NCBI RefSeq assembly: GCF_003315795.1
Contig: NZ_QMEY01000018.1
Location: forward strand, 121,701 to 185,700
Direction: 5' to 3'
Origin: Spongiactinospora rosea
GTDB lineage: Bacteria; Actinomycetota; Actinomycetes; Streptosporangiales; Streptosporangiaceae
DNA length: 64,000 nucleotides
A program made the translations under genes and the position numbers. The notes under the pieces were generated by a model that saw only the letters and a list, made by a program, of their open reading frames with translations, ran no database searches and was not told the origin of the DNA. Shown piece by piece: positions 1-8,244 of this stretch; within the stretch, counting starts at the first letter, position 1, and every line of letters begins with the position of its first letter.

Positions 1-550
1 CGAACGCGGCCCGCCACCCGAACGCGTCGCCGACGAGCGTGCCCAGCGGCACCCCGGCGACGGACGCCCCGGCCACCCCGCCGACCGCGAAGGACACGGC
101 CAGCGCGGCATTGCGCGGGGCCACCAGCCGGGCCGCGACCGCCGCCGCGAGCCCCCACACCGCGCCCATCCCGACCCCGAGCACCGCGCGGGAGACGACC
201 AGCAGGCCGAACCCGTCCGACACGGCGGTCAGCGCGTTGCCCCCGGCCAGCACCACCATCGCCGCGGCCAGTACGACCCGGCGGTCCAGCCCGCCGAGCA
301 GCCGCGGGACCACCGGCGCGGCCACGGCGGTGACCAGCCCCGTGATCGCCAGGCTGAACCCGGCCGTCCCGGGGCTGATCCGCAACCCGTCCGCCATCGG
401 CGTCAGCACGCCGACCGGCAGCATCTCCGACGTCACGACCACGAACGTGCTCAGCGACAACACCGCGACCGCCACCCACTGCCACCAGGAGGTACAGCCT
501 GCGGTCCCGGCACCCGAGGGCCGAACCGGCGCAGATGTAGAGGAATCCAT
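1..550 (-). CDS. MFS transporter, N-terminal part (cut by window edge)
   Basis: Read on the minus strand from ATG at 550, the frame stays open to base 1 (about 183 residues) and runs off the window. After a short polar start it gives hydrophobic helices typical of the major facilitator superfamily: VAVAVLSLSTFVVVTSEMLP, then LAITGLVTAVAAP, then a basic loop (RLLGGLDRR) and AMVVLAGGNALTAVSDGF. The helix 1 pattern (TSEMLPVGVL) is that of drug or arabinose-efflux exporters of the YdeA/AraJ group. The substrate cannot be deduced. It diverges from the LysR gene at 646, a common pairing in which the regulator controls the exporter. The family call is secure. Confidence 0.8.
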   Translation of the reverse strand, partial: MDSSTSAPVRPSGAGTAGCTSWWQWVAVAVLSLSTFVVVTSEMLPVGVLTPMADGLRISPGTAGFSLAITGLVTAVAAPVVPRLLGGLDRRVVLAAAMVVLAGGNALTAVSDGFGLLVVSRAVLGVGMGAVWGLAAAVAARLVAPRNAALAVSFAVGGVAGASVAGVPLGTLVGDAFGWRAAF

Positions 551-599
551 GCCTTTCAGGCAACCAGCGGGCAAGGGCGCGGAACAACGGCGATCCGCT

Positions 600-640
600 C
601 AAGGAACGATGAGCTAGATTTATCGATGAGCCGTGGGGGA
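600..640. promoter_or_regulatory. Divergent promoter region of exporter and LysR gene
   Basis: The roughly 95 bp between the two divergent starts contain CGATGAGC twice, at 607-614 and 624-631 (17 bp apart), around an AT-rich core TAGATTTATCGAT. LysR proteins usually bind imperfect repeats of this kind between themselves and a divergent target. No experimental motif is known here, so this is a candidate only. Confidence 0.3.
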
Positions 641-645
641 GCGTG

Positions 646-1566
646 ATGCGACAGGTACACGTCCAGCAGATCGAGTGCCTGCTGGTCCTGGCCGAAGAGC
701 TGCACTTCGGCCGTACGGCGGAGCGCCTGGGCTACTCCCAGAGCCGGGTCAGCCAGCTCATCGCCGCCATCGAACGCCGCGTCGGCGTACGCCTGGTGGA
801 CCGCACCAGCCGCCGCGTGACCCTCACCCGCTTCGGCGCGCAGTTCGTGGCCGAGGTACGCCCGGCGTACGAGTCGCTGACCACCGCCTTCGCCCAGGCC
901 CGCGACCGCGCCCAGCGCGGCGCGCTGCGCCGGCTGCGCATCGGCTTCCACGGCAGCCTCTACGAGGAGATCACCGAGTCCTTCCGCCGCCTGCGCGCCG
1001 ACCAGGACGTCACCATCGCCCTGACCGAGATCCCGCTCGGCTCCCCGTTCTCCGGCGTCCTGGACGGCCTGCTCGACGCCGCCATCATCGAACTCCCGGT
1101 TCGCGAACCGGCCCTGACCGTCGGCTTCCGCTTCCCCCCGCAAGACCACCTGCTCGCCGTAGCGGCCTCCCACCCTCTCGCCACCCGCACCCGCGTCCAC
1201 GCCGAAGACCTCGCCACCCTCGACGTCCTCCGCCCATCCGGCGACGCCCCCACCTACTGGCTGGACGCCCGCGTCCCCCGCACCACCCCCTCCGGCGCCC
1301 CCATCCCCTCCTCCACCCACATCACCACCGTCCAAGAGGGCCTGGCCCTCGTCGCCACCGGCGACCACACCATGCTCGTCTGCCACCCCCTCGCCACCCG
1401 CACCACCCGCACCGACGTCCACTACCTCCCCATCGACGGCCTCCCCGAGCCCTCCCAACTCGCCCTCATCTGGCCCACCACCCACACCACCCCCCAACTC
1501 ACCACCCTCGCCCACCTCCTCCACGAGCAGTTCGCCGATTCGCGATCCATCCGAACTCACAAATAG
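646..1566 (+). CDS. LysR family transcriptional regulator
   Basis: About 306 residues, the usual LysR size. The N-terminal winged helix is clear: QIECLLVLAEELHFGRTAER followed by LGYSQSRVSQLIAAIERRVG, the LysR recognition helix, and VRLVDRTSRRVTLTRFG. The rest is a periplasmic-binding-protein-like effector domain starting near residue 95 (RLRIGFHGSLYEE). I chose ATG 646 over the in-frame GTG 643 because GGGGGA lies 5-10 bp upstream. The 3' half is extremely C-rich in wobble positions, but the frame is intact. It diverges from the MFS exporter and is the probable regulator of it. The inducer is unknown. Confidence 0.9.
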   Translation: MRQVHVQQIECLLVLAEELHFGRTAERLGYSQSRVSQLIAAIERRVGVRLVDRTSRRVTLTRFGAQFVAEVRPAYESLTTAFAQARDRAQRGALRRLRIGFHGSLYEEITESFRRLRADQDVTIALTEIPLGSPFSGVLDGLLDAAIIELPVREPALTVGFRFPPQDHLLAVAASHPLATRTRVHAEDLATLDVLRPSGDAPTYWLDARVPRTTPSGAPIPSSTHITTVQEGLALVATGDHTMLVCHPLATRTTRTDVHYLPIDGLPEPSQLALIWPTTHTTPQLTTLAHLLHEQFADSRSIRTHK

Positions 1567-1655
1567 ATTCACGCCCCCGGCGGCGTCGACGAAAACGAGC
1601 CGGTGCCGAGCCTTTCGGTGTTTGAATGCGGAGATCCGAACACCGGGAGTTCATC

Positions 1656-2159
1656 ATGAGGCGGACGGTTCTGCTGCGCGATGTGGTCCGTGACGGTGTA
1701 CGTTTCGCCGTCGATGAGAAGTATGTCCACGCTGACGAATTACGCGTATTTGACGCATTACAGTACGACCTTGACGATGAGCGCATTCTTCGCAGGCTGC
1801 GACGTGCGCCGCGGCGTGATCCGCTGGCGTTCGGGGCCGGGGAGATCGTCAATCTGCTGGGGGCGATGCTGTGGATCGCCGTGGACGAGAGCGTGCGCCA
1901 GGGCGTCGGCACGATGCGCGTTTCGCTGGGGAACCGCCTCTGGGCAAGGCTGCGCAGGGTTTTCCAGCGTTCGGGGGACCGGCGGGCGGAGGTGCCCCCG
2001 CTGACCCCTTCGCAACTTCGGGTCGTGAAGGACTGCGTGGACCGCAAGTTGCGCGAGGCCGGGCTGCCCGAGAAGCAGGCGCGGGCGCTGAGCGAGCAGG
2101 TCGTCGGGCGCCTCGTCCTCGACACGGTTGAGAACGAAGCGATCGAGGGCGGGAGTTAG
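1656..2159 (+). CDS. Small hypothetical protein upstream of M48 protease
   Basis: About 167 residues from ATG 1656, which has GGGAG at 1645-1649; an upstream in-frame ATG at 1626 has no comparable ribosome site. The product is charged and mostly helical, without signal peptide or membrane segment. A central hydrophobic stretch (IVNLLGAMLWIAVDESVRQG) is followed by a basic part and a C-terminal helix with Lys/Glu pairs. I do not recognise a family. It ends 3 bp before the M48-like membrane protease, so the two are almost certainly co-transcribed and may act together. Its first third is less GC-rich than its neighbours. Confidence 0.6.
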   Translation: MRRTVLLRDVVRDGVRFAVDEKYVHADELRVFDALQYDLDDERILRRLRRAPRRDPLAFGAGEIVNLLGAMLWIAVDESVRQGVGTMRVSLGNRLWARLRRVFQRSGDRRAEVPPLTPSQLRVVKDCVDRKLREAGLPEKQARALSEQVVGRLVLDTVENEAIEGGS

Positions 2160-2162
2160 CGG

Positions 2163-5048
2163 ATGTCCGCCAGGAGGCCCGCCGCCGTGGGCACCACCTT
2201 CCGCTTCGCCCTGCTCCTGTCGTTGATCGTGCTGGCGGCGGTGCACTGGCTGCGTCGTCTGGTACGGATCGGGCGTGAGGACGCGGTCGCCCACGATGCC
2301 CACTGCCGGACCATCGTGGGGGCCGATTTCGGGGTCGATGCGCCTGGCGTTTGGGACATGTACGTGCGCTGCATGGAGGGACACCCGCGGCTGGTCGAAA
2401 TCCAGTGGGCGTGGACCGGGGTGGCCATGGCGGGCCTGCTGGTGGTGGCGCTGATCGGCTACTTCGGGCTGCCGCGCTGGAGGTGCGGGCGGCGAGGGCT
2501 GGTCCCGCTGGCCGTGACGGACGCCGCCGAGCCGGGGACGCTGGAGGCCGAGCTGGCCCGGCTGCGCGATCAGGCGGGGCTGCCGGCGCGGCGCGTCCGG
2601 TTCATGCTGGACCCCTACAGCCGGGGGAGCGGCGCGCTGGTGTTCGGATATCTCCGCCGGTACGTGGTGTGTCTGCACGCGGGTCTCGTCGCCACGCGGG
2701 AGCGGGACACCGCCGGATTCGACGCCGTCATCAGGCACGAGTTCAACCACATCACCAACCGGGACGTCGATCTGACCTACTCCGTGATCGCGGTGTGGCG
2801 GGCGTTCCTGGTCGTCGTTCTCGCGCCCGCGCTGGCGTTCATCGTCGTGCCGGGGCTGGCCGGTGACGGCCCCAAGGATGTCGTCGGCATGGCCGTACTG
2901 GTCACCCTGGTGTACCTGGTCAGGGGCGACATCCTGCGTACCCGGGAGTTCCACGCCGACGTCGTGCCGCACGACTGGGGCACCGGCGCCGGCGGGCGGC
3001 TCTCCGCGGCGAAGCCACGGTGGCGCATATGGCGCTTCTCGCACATCTGGCGCAGCCACCCCAGCGACGAGGAACGGCGGCGGGCCATCGAGGACCGCAC
3101 TCTCCTCTACCGCGCCGGGCCCGTCCCGTACTTCGCCGGAGGAACGGCGACCGCGCTGGCCGCGGGCTTCTCCGCCGCGTTGCCTGGGTTCACGCTGATC
3201 GCCTGGATCTTGGGCACGCTGCTCACCCTGATGGCCGCGACGCTGGTCTGGCGCTCGACCGTCCATGTCGCCGGGGGCTCGCCGGTCGCGCAGGGGTGGA
3301 AGGACGGCATATGGCTCGGTGCCGGCCTGGCGACCGGGTCCCTCGTCGCGCTGCCCGGAGCCGAAGGGGCATGGCCGCCGCACCACCCGTGGGTCCTGGT
3401 CGCGCCGTTCGCGATCGGGGCGGTGATGTGCGTCTGGATCAGACACGTCGCCCGCGCGGCCGGGGAGCCCTGGCGGGCCGCCGTGTTCTGGACCGCGCAG
3501 GTCGCGGTCGTCGCCGCCTTCGGCACCCTGCTCGCGTACTTCTTCCAGTACGGCCTCGCCGCCCTCGGCTCCGGCATGCCGCTCGCCGCGTTCACCGAGG
3601 TGGCCGCCGGTGACGCCTGGGCGACGGTGCCGTCCTGGATGACGTTCTGGTACCCCATGACGATCTTCCTGGAGACCGAACCGCTCGCGGTCGTGGGCGC
3701 GGCCCTGCTGTGGGTCGTCCCGGCGGCGGTCTGCATCCGCACCGCCCGGCCGCGCGCGCTGTGGGCGGCGTTCGGGGCCGGGCTCGGCGCGCTGCCCTTG
3801 GCGGCCCTGGCCGGTCTGCCGGCGTGGCAGAGCGCCCCGCCTTCCGCCGCCTCGGCGGCACTCACCCAGCAGGTCCACTTCGCCCTGTTGACCTGCGCCG
3901 TCATCGCCCCCGCGGTCCTGGTGGCGGTGCTGTTCACGCTGATCGACGAGTCGGCCGTGCATGGCCTGGTCGCCGGTGGCGTGGCCCTGCTGTCCGGAGT
4001 CGCGGCGACCGCCGGGTGGCTCCCGGTCGGCGCGGGCCTGGGGGTGCGTACGCTGACCTGCGGTCTGTTCGTGCTCTGCGCCGTGGTGGCCATCACCGCG
4101 GGAGCCGTTCGGGCTCGCCGCGATCCCGTCCGGCGGGCGGAGCTCGTGACCGCGCGGTCGGCGTTCGTCCTTCGCGTCACGGTGATCGCCATGGTCGGTG
4201 TGTCGGGCGCGTCCGGCGCACGGGCGGTGAGGCTGCCCGACGCCCCTATCGCCCGGCCCAACTCCGAGGTCATCAGGAACCGGGTCGAAGCCTGGCTCGC
4301 CGCCGGGGGCCTGAACGCCGTGCGCTCACTCGGCGATGCCGCGCGCCGGATGGAGGAGGACGTCGTGGCCGTCACCCGGCTGCGGAAGGTCCCCGCGAAG
4401 GCGACGGCGGGCGAGGCCGCCGGGGTCTACGAGGCTTTCGGCGTCGCGCTGGGAGAGGTCGCCGGTCGCTGCGCCGAGCTGGCCGACCTCGCGACGCGGC
4501 ACGAGCGGTTCATCCCGCCGCCCGACCCGGCCGCGGAGACACGGTGGACCGAACTCATCCGGCAGTCCCGCGTGGAGGGCATCACCTGCGTACGCGAACT
4601 CGACTCGGGGGAGGCGACGATGCCCGGCCTGGTCCGGGCCGCGAGAGTGCCGGGGCCGCTTACGGATCGGTTCATGGCGAGGATCATCGCCGTGACCGGC
4701 AGCCCCATCAGCGCCGTACCGGACAAGCCGCCGACCCGCCGCCCGCAGCGGCCGATCACCGCTCCTGCCGATTTCATGGTGACGCTGTGCGGCAGGTTCA
4801 CCGCCGCATGGAACGGCTGGAGCGACGATCGCCCGATGACCCCGTTCCTGCGCTCGGCACTGCGCGACCTGGCCCGGCCGGGATCGACGCTCAAGAAGCA
4901 GGCCACCTTACTGAAGAAGGCCATCGACACCCATGCCGGGGTCGCGGCGGGCGGTGAGCGAGGCGAGGTCCTGGACGCCGTTCGCACCATCGTGCACCTG
5001 AGCCAGCTCGCCCTGGACGGCCGTTGCCGCGATCTCACGTACCGCTAG
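2163..5048 (+). CDS. Large membrane M48-like zinc metalloprotease
   Basis: 961 residues. Two N-terminal membrane segments (around residues 13-30 and 84-102) are followed by a cytoplasmic M48 catalytic module: the zinc motif HEFNH at about 192-196 (preceded by AVIR and followed by ITNRDVD, as in HtpX/Ste24 proteins) and a downstream EFHAD that can supply the third zinc ligand. Around ten further hydrophobic helices fill residues ~210-690. A polar tail of about 260 residues rich in Arg, Ala and Glu follows and matches nothing I know. HtpX is about 290 residues, so the multi-helix and tail extension is unusual. M48 enzymes degrade or process membrane proteins. Its partner is the small gene just upstream. 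Confidence 0.75.
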   Translation: MSARRPAAVGTTFRFALLLSLIVLAAVHWLRRLVRIGREDAVAHDAHCRTIVGADFGVDAPGVWDMYVRCMEGHPRLVEIQWAWTGVAMAGLLVVALIGYFGLPRWRCGRRGLVPLAVTDAAEPGTLEAELARLRDQAGLPARRVRFMLDPYSRGSGALVFGYLRRYVVCLHAGLVATRERDTAGFDAVIRHEFNHITNRDVDLTYSVIAVWRAFLVVVLAPALAFIVVPGLAGDGPKDVVGMAVLVTLVYLVRGDILRTREFHADVVPHDWGTGAGGRLSAAKPRWRIWRFSHIWRSHPSDEERRRAIEDRTLLYRAGPVPYFAGGTATALAAGFSAALPGFTLIAWILGTLLTLMAATLVWRSTVHVAGGSPVAQGWKDGIWLGAGLATGSLVALPGAEGAWPPHHPWVLVAPFAIGAVMCVWIRHVARAAGEPWRAAVFWTAQVAVVAAFGTLLAYFFQYGLAALGSGMPLAAFTEVAAGDAWATVPSWMTFWYPMTIFLETEPLAVVGAALLWVVPAAVCIRTARPRALWAAFGAGLGALPLAALAGLPAWQSAPPSAASAALTQQVHFALLTCAVIAPAVLVAVLFTLIDESAVHGLVAGGVALLSGVAATAGWLPVGAGLGVRTLTCGLFVLCAVVAITAGAVRARRDPVRRAELVTARSAFVLRVTVIAMVGVSGASGARAVRLPDAPIARPNSEVIRNRVEAWLAAGGLNAVRSLGDAARRMEEDVVAVTRLRKVPAKATAGEAAGVYEAFGVALGEVAGRCAELADLATRHERFIPPPDPAAETRWTELIRQSRVEGITCVRELDSGEATMPGLVRAARVPGPLTDRFMARIIAVTGSPISAVPDKPPTRRPQRPITAPADFMVTLCGRFTAAWNGWSDDRPMTPFLRSALRDLARPGSTLKKQATLLKKAIDTHAGVAAGGERGEVLDAVRTIVHLSQLALDGRCRDLTYR

Positions 5049-5068
5049 GGCAGTCAGCCAGACCACCC

Positions 5069-5521
5069 TCAATAGCCCGCGGCGACCTTGAGTTCTTTCC
5101 ACGCGGTGGTCAGAGCCTCCCAGCGCTTGTGACAGCCGAAGTCGTTGGTACGTGCCCCCCGGTTGAACCAGGTCTTGCAGCGGCGGAATCCCTTGATCGC
5201 GGCGTTGGCCCGGTCGATGGCCGTGGGCACGGTCGCGTACTTCACATCGGGCGGTGCCGCCTTGAGTCTCGTGTCCAGCGCCGCCACGGTCTCGGCGACT
5301 CCGTCGAGAAGCCGCTGGTGGTCGCAGCCATCGCGCGGACTGCCGGGAAGCCCCGGAATGCAGTAGATGAGCATCACGCCGTCCGCGCCGATCTTCGCCC
5401 CGACCTCTTCGTCCAGCAGCTCGAAGGACGGTGAAGGAGCCGCTTTGATCGGCTCCGGCGAGCCGCCGCAGCCGGTCATGAGCGGAACGAGCGCCATACC
5501 GGCCATGACAGAGCGCCGCAT
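5069..5521 (-). CDS. Small putative lipoprotein, unknown function
   Basis: About 150 residues from ATG 5521 (MRRSVMAGMALVPLMTGCGG). An upstream in-frame start at 5575 would add an arginine-rich leader that spoils the signal peptide. The Arg-rich start, hydrophobic core and LMTGC lipobox-like sequence suggest a lipid-anchored exported protein, although Met at -3 is atypical. The mature part contains four cysteines (YCIPG, DGCDH, RRCKT, FGCHK), which could form two disulfides. No family recognised. It lies convergent to the M48 gene with only 20 bp between the stops. Confidence 0.6.
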   Translation of the reverse strand: MRRSVMAGMALVPLMTGCGGSPEPIKAAPSPSFELLDEEVGAKIGADGVMLIYCIPGLPGSPRDGCDHQRLLDGVAETVAALDTRLKAAPPDVKYATVPTAIDRANAAIKGFRRCKTWFNRGARTNDFGCHKRWEALTTAWKELKVAAGY

Positions 5522-5599
5522 CGTCCCTCGCTTCCGACGTACTGCCAAGAGCCTTGGGAAACGAAACGCTAACACGGGGACCGGCGCCCAGGCAGGCCG

Positions 5600-5784
5600 A
5601 TCGGATTATGGTAGGGCAAGAGTGGAATGTCACTGAGTGGGGTGAAATGGGGGAATAGTGCCCTGGGGTTCCAGGTCGTTTCGGGGAATGGCGTCGCGCG
5701 TGGGTGTCGGGGTGGCAGAATTCGGTGTGGGGGATCAACCATGCGGGCCTGCCCTATCACTCGCTGGCGGCAGGCCCGCTTTTA
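5600..5784 (+). ncRNA. Possible small non-coding transcript ended by terminator
   Basis: The 300 bp between two minus-strand genes have no credible reading frame. On the plus strand they show a TATGGT -10-like hexamer near 5607-5612 and two TGGGG pentamers at 5638-5642 and 5648-5652 (10-bp period, reminiscent of MraZ boxes). The tract ends in a strong terminator at 5743-5784. No plus-strand gene upstream needs that terminator: the M48 gene ends 700 bp away with a minus-strand gene between. A small RNA or leader is therefore possible. This is an inference from signals only. Confidence 0.3.
5743..5784 (+). terminator. Rho-independent terminator
   Basis: GCGGGCCTGCC at 5743-5753 and GGCAGGCCCGC at 5769-5779 form a perfect 11-bp stem with a 15-nt loop, followed directly by TTTTAT. 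The T-run is on the plus strand, so it terminates plus-strand transcription. Confidence 0.7.
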
Positions 5785-5819
5785 TCCCGTGGTTCGGAAT
5801 CCCGTGGTTTGGGAAACGG

Positions 5820-6188
5820 TCAGCGGTGGGCGTTTTCTTTTAGTTCGATGACCCAGGCGCGGCGTTCGGCGATCTTGGCGTTGCGCATGATGAAGACCTC
5901 GGCCATGGACATGCGCATCTCGCCGCCTGTGGCGCGGCGGACGGTGCCGGTGAGTTCGGCCATGATGACGTCGTTCTGTTCGACCATGCGGACGACCTCG
6001 AGGTGCGGGGGGTTGACGAACTCGGGCGGGCCGTCGATGGCCTTGTCGTAGGCGTCCTTGCCGGTGAGGTGGAAGGCGCCGAAGACGGTCCATTCGATGT
6101 CGTCGGTCAGGCAGGACAGGATCTGGGCGTGGTCGTTCTTGCGGAAGCCGTCCAGGTACCTGTTGACGGTCTCGATGTTGCGGGACAT
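5820..6188 (-). CDS. SnoaL-like / NTF2-fold protein
   Basis: 122 residues. The pattern NRYLDGFRKNDHAQILSCLT followed by DDIEWTVFGAFHLTGKDAYD is typical of the SnoaL-like NTF2-fold family, small alpha+beta barrels that include polyketide cyclases, limonene-epoxide hydrolase relatives and many uncharacterised steroid-isomerase-like proteins. The start ATG at 6188 begins MSRNIETVNRY, which fits the family. It is third in a minus-strand set after the SARP regulator and the epimerase, 80 bp behind the latter. The substrate is unknown. The fold call is good; an enzymatic role is not proven. Confidence 0.75.
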   Translation of the reverse strand: MSRNIETVNRYLDGFRKNDHAQILSCLTDDIEWTVFGAFHLTGKDAYDKAIDGPPEFVNPPHLEVVRMVEQNDVIMAELTGTVRRATGGEMRMSMAEVFIMRNAKIAERRAWVIELKENAHR

Positions 6189-6268
6189 GTCCCGTTCCTT
6201 CCCGTAGGTGGTCGTTTCACCAGCAGGTCGGAGCGGTAGGCGGGTTCTCGACATCACTCCCCGGGGCA

Positions 6269-7228
6269 TCACTCCTTCGCGTTGAGCTGACCGGTGGCGA
6301 TCAGTTCCTCCACGGCGTCGCGGACGGCCTCCAGGGAGGTGTGGCGGGGGTGGTGGCCGAGCAGGCGGGCGGCCTTGGCCATGCTGCAGTGGGGGCTGTG
6401 GATCAGGTGGTCGTAGGTGATCTCGGCGTCCCGTTCGGAGACGGTGTGCCGCCATTGGTCCCAGGGCAGGTACGTCAGGCGTGGTTCGTGGCCGAACCAG
6501 CCGGAGACGGCCTCGGCGTAGCCGCGCAGGGTGAGGGCGGTGGGGGCGACGGAGTGGAAGCTTTCGCCGATCGCGTTCGCGGGGGTGGCCAGGGCGTCCA
6601 TGAAGAGGCGGGCGACGTCGTCGGCGTGGACATGTTGCAGGGTCTCCATGCCCAGGTTGGGCAGGGTGACCTCGGAGCCGTCGGCGAGGGCCTGGAAGAC
6701 GGCCGGGTCGAGGTTGCCCGCGGGGTTGATCGGCATCCAGCCGCGGCCGGTGATGTGGCCGGGGTGGATGATCGTGGCGGGGAAGCCCGCGCGGTGGGCC
6801 TGGTCGAGCAGGTACGCCTCGATGGCGGCCTTCGCCCTGCCGTACTCGCCGATCGGCCGCCGCGGCGAGTCCTCCGTGGTGGGCAGGCGCAGGCTGGGGC
6901 CGTGCACCCAGATCGTGCCGCAGTGCAGGAAGTGCCGCACCCGGCCGGACAGCGCCGCCACCATCTGCCGGGCGCTCGGCTCGTCGAAGCAGATCAGGTC
7001 GATGACCGCGTCCGGTTCCAGCGCGGCGACGCGGCGCCCGAAGGAGCCGTCCGCCTCCTCGCCGACCCGGTCGGCGGTCACCGGCGTGACCCGCCGCCAC
7101 GCGCCGTGCGCGCGGTACGGGGCCCGCTGCCCCCGGCTGACCGCGATGACGTCGTGACCCGCGTCCACCAGCCGGGGGACCAGATATGAGCCGATATGTC
7201 CGCTTGCTCCGATAACGACTACCCGCAT
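6269..7228 (-). CDS. NAD-dependent epimerase/dehydratase (extended SDR)
   Basis: 319 residues. The Rossmann motif GASGHIGSYLVPRL lies at residues 8-21, with an acidic or polar end to strand 2 (DVIAVSRG). The sequence FDEPSARQMVAAL and a GRAKAAIEAYLL segment correspond to the YxxxK helix; the tyrosine is in EYGRAK, so the catalytic Tyr-x-x-x-Lys is present as YGRAK. Later WMPINPAGNLDP and LHCGTIWVHGP fit extended SDRs acting on nucleotide sugars or small ketones. The gene starts 15 bp after the SARP stop, implying one operon with it. The exact substrate is unknown. Confidence 0.8.
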   Translation of the reverse strand: MRVVVIGASGHIGSYLVPRLVDAGHDVIAVSRGQRAPYRAHGAWRRVTPVTADRVGEEADGSFGRRVAALEPDAVIDLICFDEPSARQMVAALSGRVRHFLHCGTIWVHGPSLRLPTTEDSPRRPIGEYGRAKAAIEAYLLDQAHRAGFPATIIHPGHITGRGWMPINPAGNLDPAVFQALADGSEVTLPNLGMETLQHVHADDVARLFMDALATPANAIGESFHSVAPTALTLRGYAEAVSGWFGHEPRLTYLPWDQWRHTVSERDAEITYDHLIHSPHCSMAKAARLLGHHPRHTSLEAVRDAVEELIATGQLNAKE

Positions 7229-7243
7229 CCGCCAAGCATAAGA

Positions 7244-8074
7244 TCAGCGGTGCCAGCGCGAGCAGTGCAGACAGTACTTCCCGTGTTCACGCCTCTCGGT
7301 GTGCGTGTGATGGCCGCGGGGGTGCCAGGTCAGGGTGAGCGATGAGTCGCTGGTCAGGATCGCCGCCTCCAGGCGCCGCAGTTCGGGTGAGGGCTCCAGG
7401 CCCAGGTCGTTGCTGAGGATGTGCCGGCCGTCCCGGTAGACCTTCAGCGCCTCGGCCTGACGGCCGCTCTGGTACAGGGCCAGCATGAGCTGGCCGCGCA
7501 GGCGTTCGCGCAGCGGGTACTCCCGCACCAGGGCGGACAGTTCGCCGATCAGGTCGTCCGGCCGGTTCAGCCGCAGGTCGGCGTCGATCCGGTCGCACAG
7601 CGCCGCCATCCGCTCCTCGTCCAGCCGGGCCGCCTGGCGCTGCAGGAACGGGATGTCCTCCAGGCCCGACAGCGCTGGACCGCGCCACTTGCCCAGCCCG
7701 GTGCGCAGCAGGTACGCGCCCTTGGTCACCTGCCCCGCCTTCAGTGCCTGGCGGCCCCGCCTGACCAGTTGCTCGAACTCCCATGCGTCCACCGACCCCG
7801 GCGGGACGTGCAGGATGTAGCCGCCCGACTCATAAGTGATCTCGACGGCGGCCTCCAGCGTGCGTCTCAGCCGGTGGAGCTGCAGCCGAAGCCGGCTCTT
7901 CGCCCGGTCGCCGTTGTCGTCCGGCCACAGCGAATCGATCAGCAGGCCGCTACGCGCGACCGTGCCGCAGTGGCAGAGCAGCAGCGCGAGCAGAATCTGC
8001 TGGTTGGCGGAGCGAATCGGTAATCGGCGGTTCGCAACCAGGACTTCCAGTACGCCTAGAATTCCGAACTGCAT
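7244..8074 (-). CDS. SARP-family transcriptional activator
   Basis: 276 residues. The N-terminal winged-helix DNA-binding domain (MQFGILGVLEVLVANRRLPI, then SANQQILLALLLCHCGTVAR and LIDSLWPDD, then KSRLRLQLHRLRRTLE) is followed by a BTAD helical domain (DAWEFEQLVRRGRQALKAG to LYQSGRQAEALKVYRDGRHI). This is the small AfsR/DnrI-type layout, without the NTPase of large AfsR proteins. A histidine-rich tail (HPRGHHTHTERREHGKY, then CLHCSRWHR) is unusual and could bind metal. SARPs activate biosynthetic operons by binding direct repeats. It diverges from the exopolysaccharide operon at 8245, whose upstream region carries such repeats. Confidence 0.9.
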   Translation of the reverse strand: MQFGILGVLEVLVANRRLPIRSANQQILLALLLCHCGTVARSGLLIDSLWPDDNGDRAKSRLRLQLHRLRRTLEAAVEITYESGGYILHVPPGSVDAWEFEQLVRRGRQALKAGQVTKGAYLLRTGLGKWRGPALSGLEDIPFLQRQAARLDEERMAALCDRIDADLRLNRPDDLIGELSALVREYPLRERLRGQLMLALYQSGRQAEALKVYRDGRHILSNDLGLEPSPELRRLEAAILTSDSSLTLTWHPRGHHTHTERREHGKYCLHCSRWHR

Positions 8075-8148
8075 CGGCTTCCCCTTGCGGGACAGCGGAA
8101 CCCGTCGCCCTGATCATAGAGCCGGGTCCCGCCCATGGTAACCGGGCC

Positions 8149-8191
8149 TTGAAATCATCGTGAAACTCAAGTGAAACGCCCGGACTTGACA
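8149..8191 (+). promoter_or_regulatory. Candidate SARP operator (three 11-bp-phased repeats) and promoter
   Basis: TGAAA occurs at 8150, 8161 and 8172, exactly 11 bp apart; the last two copies are the identical heptamer GTGAAAC (8160-8166, 8171-8177) and the first is TTGAAAT. SARP activators typically bind heptamer direct repeats at one-turn spacing beside the promoter. A TTGACA follows at 8186-8191. The start of the deacetylase gene is at 8245. The repeats were read directly; assignment to the adjacent SARP is inference. Confidence 0.6.
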
Positions 8192-8244
8192 CTTCCTGAC
8201 GAACTCACGTTTCCCGCCCCTCACTCGGTGCTCAGGGAGTTTCG

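Noticed and set aside
556..1572. Long Gly/Val/Glu-rich open frame opposite the LysR gene
   Set aside because: Low-complexity composition is the antisense shadow of the GC-rich LysR gene; no start signal and no family pattern.
1758..3962. 734-codon open frame opposite the M48 gene
   Set aside because: Arg/Gly/Pro/Gln-rich shadow caused by third-position GC bias; the M48 zinc motif proves the other strand.
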